A DNA stretch of 64,000 nt from Actomonas aquatica (GTDB lineage Bacteria; Verrucomicrobiota; Verrucomicrobiia; Opitutales; Opitutaceae). The stretch is taken from positions 2,914,001 through 2,978,000 of the forward strand of contig NZ_CP139781.1 of NCBI RefSeq assembly GCF_019679435.2. Reading direction: 5' to 3'. Below the pieces are notes generated by a model. That model was not told the DNA's origin. It did not search any database and saw only the letters and a list, made by a program, of their open reading frames with translations. Positions within the stretch are counted from its first letter, which is position 1. Each line of letters opens with the position of its first letter. The position numbers were made by a program, and so were the translations under genes. This document shows, in pieces, positions 62,712 through 64,000 of the stretch.

Positions 62712-63858
62712 GCTACCACGCCTGCATAGCCTTACCCTGCTGCGCCTATTTGCCGCCAGCTGGGTTGTGGTTTTTCATTTTCATCACAAGTTTCCGCCGG
62801 CTCCCGGCGGAGTTTGGGAGCGCTTTTGTGGCAACGGTCACTTCGCCATGCCGTTATTTTTCGTCCTATCGGGATTGGTGCTCGCTTACTGCTATCCCCG
62901 GATTCCGGACGCATCCGCAATTCAGCGCTTCTACTGGGCGCGCTTCGCCCGAGTTTTTCCAGCCTATGCGGTGATGCACCTGCTGGCGTTGCTCCTGATG
63001 GTCGAACTCTGGCACAGCGATCCGGTCAGGTGGATCTACAGCAACGTGCTCTCCGCCCTCGGGCTGCAGGCGTGGTTTCACTACACCTTTCCCATCGGCC
63101 TCAACGGGGCCACTTGGTCCGTTTCCGTCGAGGCCTTTTTCTACCTCCTCTTTCCCGCCTTGTTGCCCGTTTGTCAGTATTTCGAACAACGCTGGGGGCC
63201 ACTCCGCCCGCTGGTTTTATGCATCTTGTTCAGCACATTTATCGGCTTCTCCGACATCGCTTTCGAGACCGGTTATGATTCGGGTTACTACATCCTCCCC
63301 ATCCTGCGGCTACCCGATTTCATCTTGGGCGTGTTTCTTGGTGTCCAATTGCGCCGGGAATCGAAGCTGGGCCCACGTGCCTGGCTGGGGCTCATCACCG
63401 CACTGGTCTTGTTTTCGGTTGTAACCACTCTGCCAAATTCGTGGCTGGGCAGCACCCAAATGAACTTCCGCGCCCGGGGCTTGGTCTCTCTCGCTGTCTG
63501 TGGCCTACTGTTCTTTTGCGCCCGCGTTGAACAATACCACCGCCCCGCGTGGCAGTCCTTGCCGCTGCGCATCCTCATCTACCTCGGCGAGGCTTCCTAC
63601 GCACTGTTCCTCGTGCACGTCCTGCTCGTGCGCATAATGGAATTCCCCGTCTTTCGCCCCACTGTAATGGTCCTCAAGGTCAAGGGGCTTCACTCCGAAG
63701 CGTGGATCGTGTTCTGCACGATCAGCCTGGTTGCTGCCATCGCGCTGCATGAACTTGTCGAGAAACCTGCCCGTCGCTGGCTCAAACGCCGCCATACCCG
63801 ATCCGCTCCGGCCTCCCCCGCACTACCACCCGTTGAAGCGTTCACCGTCCGCTCGTAG
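62710..63858 (+). CDS. Acyltransferase-3 family membrane protein (OafA/YrhL type)
   Basis: A 382-residue membrane protein with about ten TM segments. It begins MLPRLHSLTLLRLFAASWVVVFHFHHKF, where the catalytic-site His lies, and carries GNGHFAMPLFFVLSGLVLAY, RFYWARFARVFPAYAVMHLL, and LNGATWSVSVEAFFYLLFPALL. These are marks of the family that O-acetylates surface polysaccharides. Target unknown. It is the most AT-rich gene of the last 15 kb, and its start lies in a hairpin, so transfer is possible. Confidence 0.85.
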   Translation: MLPRLHSLTLLRLFAASWVVVFHFHHKFPPAPGGVWERFCGNGHFAMPLFFVLSGLVLAYCYPRIPDASAIQRFYWARFARVFPAYAVMHLLALLLMVELWHSDPVRWIYSNVLSALGLQAWFHYTFPIGLNGATWSVSVEAFFYLLFPALLPVCQYFEQRWGPLRPLVLCILFSTFIGFSDIAFETGYDSGYYILPILRLPDFILGVFLGVQLRRESKLGPRAWLGLITALVLFSVVTTLPNSWLGSTQMNFRARGLVSLAVCGLLFFCARVEQYHRPAWQSLPLRILIYLGEASYALFLVHVLLVRIMEFPVFRPTVMVLKVKGLHSEAWIVFCTISLVAAIALHELVEKPARRWLKRRHTRSAPASPALPPVEAFTVRS

Positions 63859-63933
63859 TCACCGCCCCCCATTCCCCCGCCGGCAACGGGGCGGCTGCAG
63901 CGGCCAAACGGCTCACGTCATTGACACCCCCAT

Positions 63934-63956
63934 TGTATATACATCCTGTCTATACA
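63934..63956 (+). promoter_or_regulatory. Operator-like palindrome before the antitoxin gene
   Basis: TGTATATACA (63934-63943) is a perfect 10-nt palindrome, and a second TATACA half lies at 63951-63956, just before the ATG. A TTGACA box lies at 63921-63926. Antitoxins of this type usually bind such sites in their own promoter. Confidence 0.5.
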
Positions 63957-63958
63957 CC

Positions 63959-64000
63959 ATGACCAAGACGGCCAAGCTCTTCACCAACGGTGGCTCCCAA
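63959..64000 (+). CDS. VapB/AbrB-type antitoxin, N-terminal part
   Basis: The window ends 14 codons into this gene: MTKTAKLFTNGGSQ. This matches the beginning of the AbrB/MazE-like DNA-binding domain of VapB antitoxins (AKLF-NG-SQ, then normally AVRLP). A VapC PIN-domain toxin gene is expected right after it, outside the window. Confidence 0.8.
   Translation, partial: MTKTAKLFTNGGSQ

Overview
The window is about 65% GC and fits a verrucomicrobium of the Opitutaceae type. The evidence is indirect: an LL-diaminopimelate aminotransferase (DapL), an orphan FtsX/MacB-type permease, very large secreted Ig-like proteins, a verrucomicrobial-looking 'NISTRA' C-terminal repeat, and lead genes that mostly lack a Shine-Dalgarno sequence. 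No rRNA, tRNA, CRISPR array, prophage or intact insertion sequence was recognised.

Layout. 1-4.9 kb: a YtfQ/YtfR/YtfT/YjfF-type sugar ABC importer; a terminator separates the binding protein from the other three genes. 4.9-5.4 kb: tandem GC-rich hairpin (REP-like) elements. 5.5-10.6 kb: a 1704-residue secreted protein with 12 Ig-like domains. 10.6-11.2 kb: a structured, gene-free stretch. 11.2 kb: a thioredoxin-like protein. 11.9-33.1 kb: the most unusual region, four giant exported proteins (1445-2028 residues). Two carry a metzincin protease domain at the N-terminus; the others carry propellers and Ig/Fn3 domains. All four end in the same C-terminal cassette: a beta-sandwich-like domain followed by two dockerin-like EF-hand modules. 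Three of them sit in a probable four-gene minus-strand operon, headed by a small exported protein, that converges on the fourth at a shared 30-bp hairpin.

33.3-38.8 kb: a nitroreductase/iodotyrosine-deiodinase-like flavoprotein, a small EF-hand protein and an OmpR/HK two-component pair, then a small membrane protein and a membrane-anchored TIR protein. Two copies of a palindrome lie upstream of the TIR gene. 39-48 kb: housekeeping and metabolic genes (asnS, yqhD, rarD, FKBP isomerase, uracil-DNA glycosylase family, RRM protein) around a pair of paralogous membrane proteins of unknown function. 48.3-57.2 kb: a signalling cluster with a LuxR-type regulator, two translationally coupled multi-TM kinases with an unusual GHDFKQHL box, an orphan permease and a PilJ-like kinase coupled to dapL. 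58.5-64 kb: panC, a GNAT acetyltransferase, nadB, an EamA transporter, an acyltransferase-3 protein and the start of a VapB/AbrB-like antitoxin cut by the window edge.

The candidate undescribed system is the family of tail-bearing giant proteins. All eight EF-hand modules keep the calcium-loop acidic positions and a nearly invariant LSELLRVIELYN helix. I infer a calcium-dependent sorting or surface-assembly tag. I cannot show this from sequence alone, and no partner receptor is identified.
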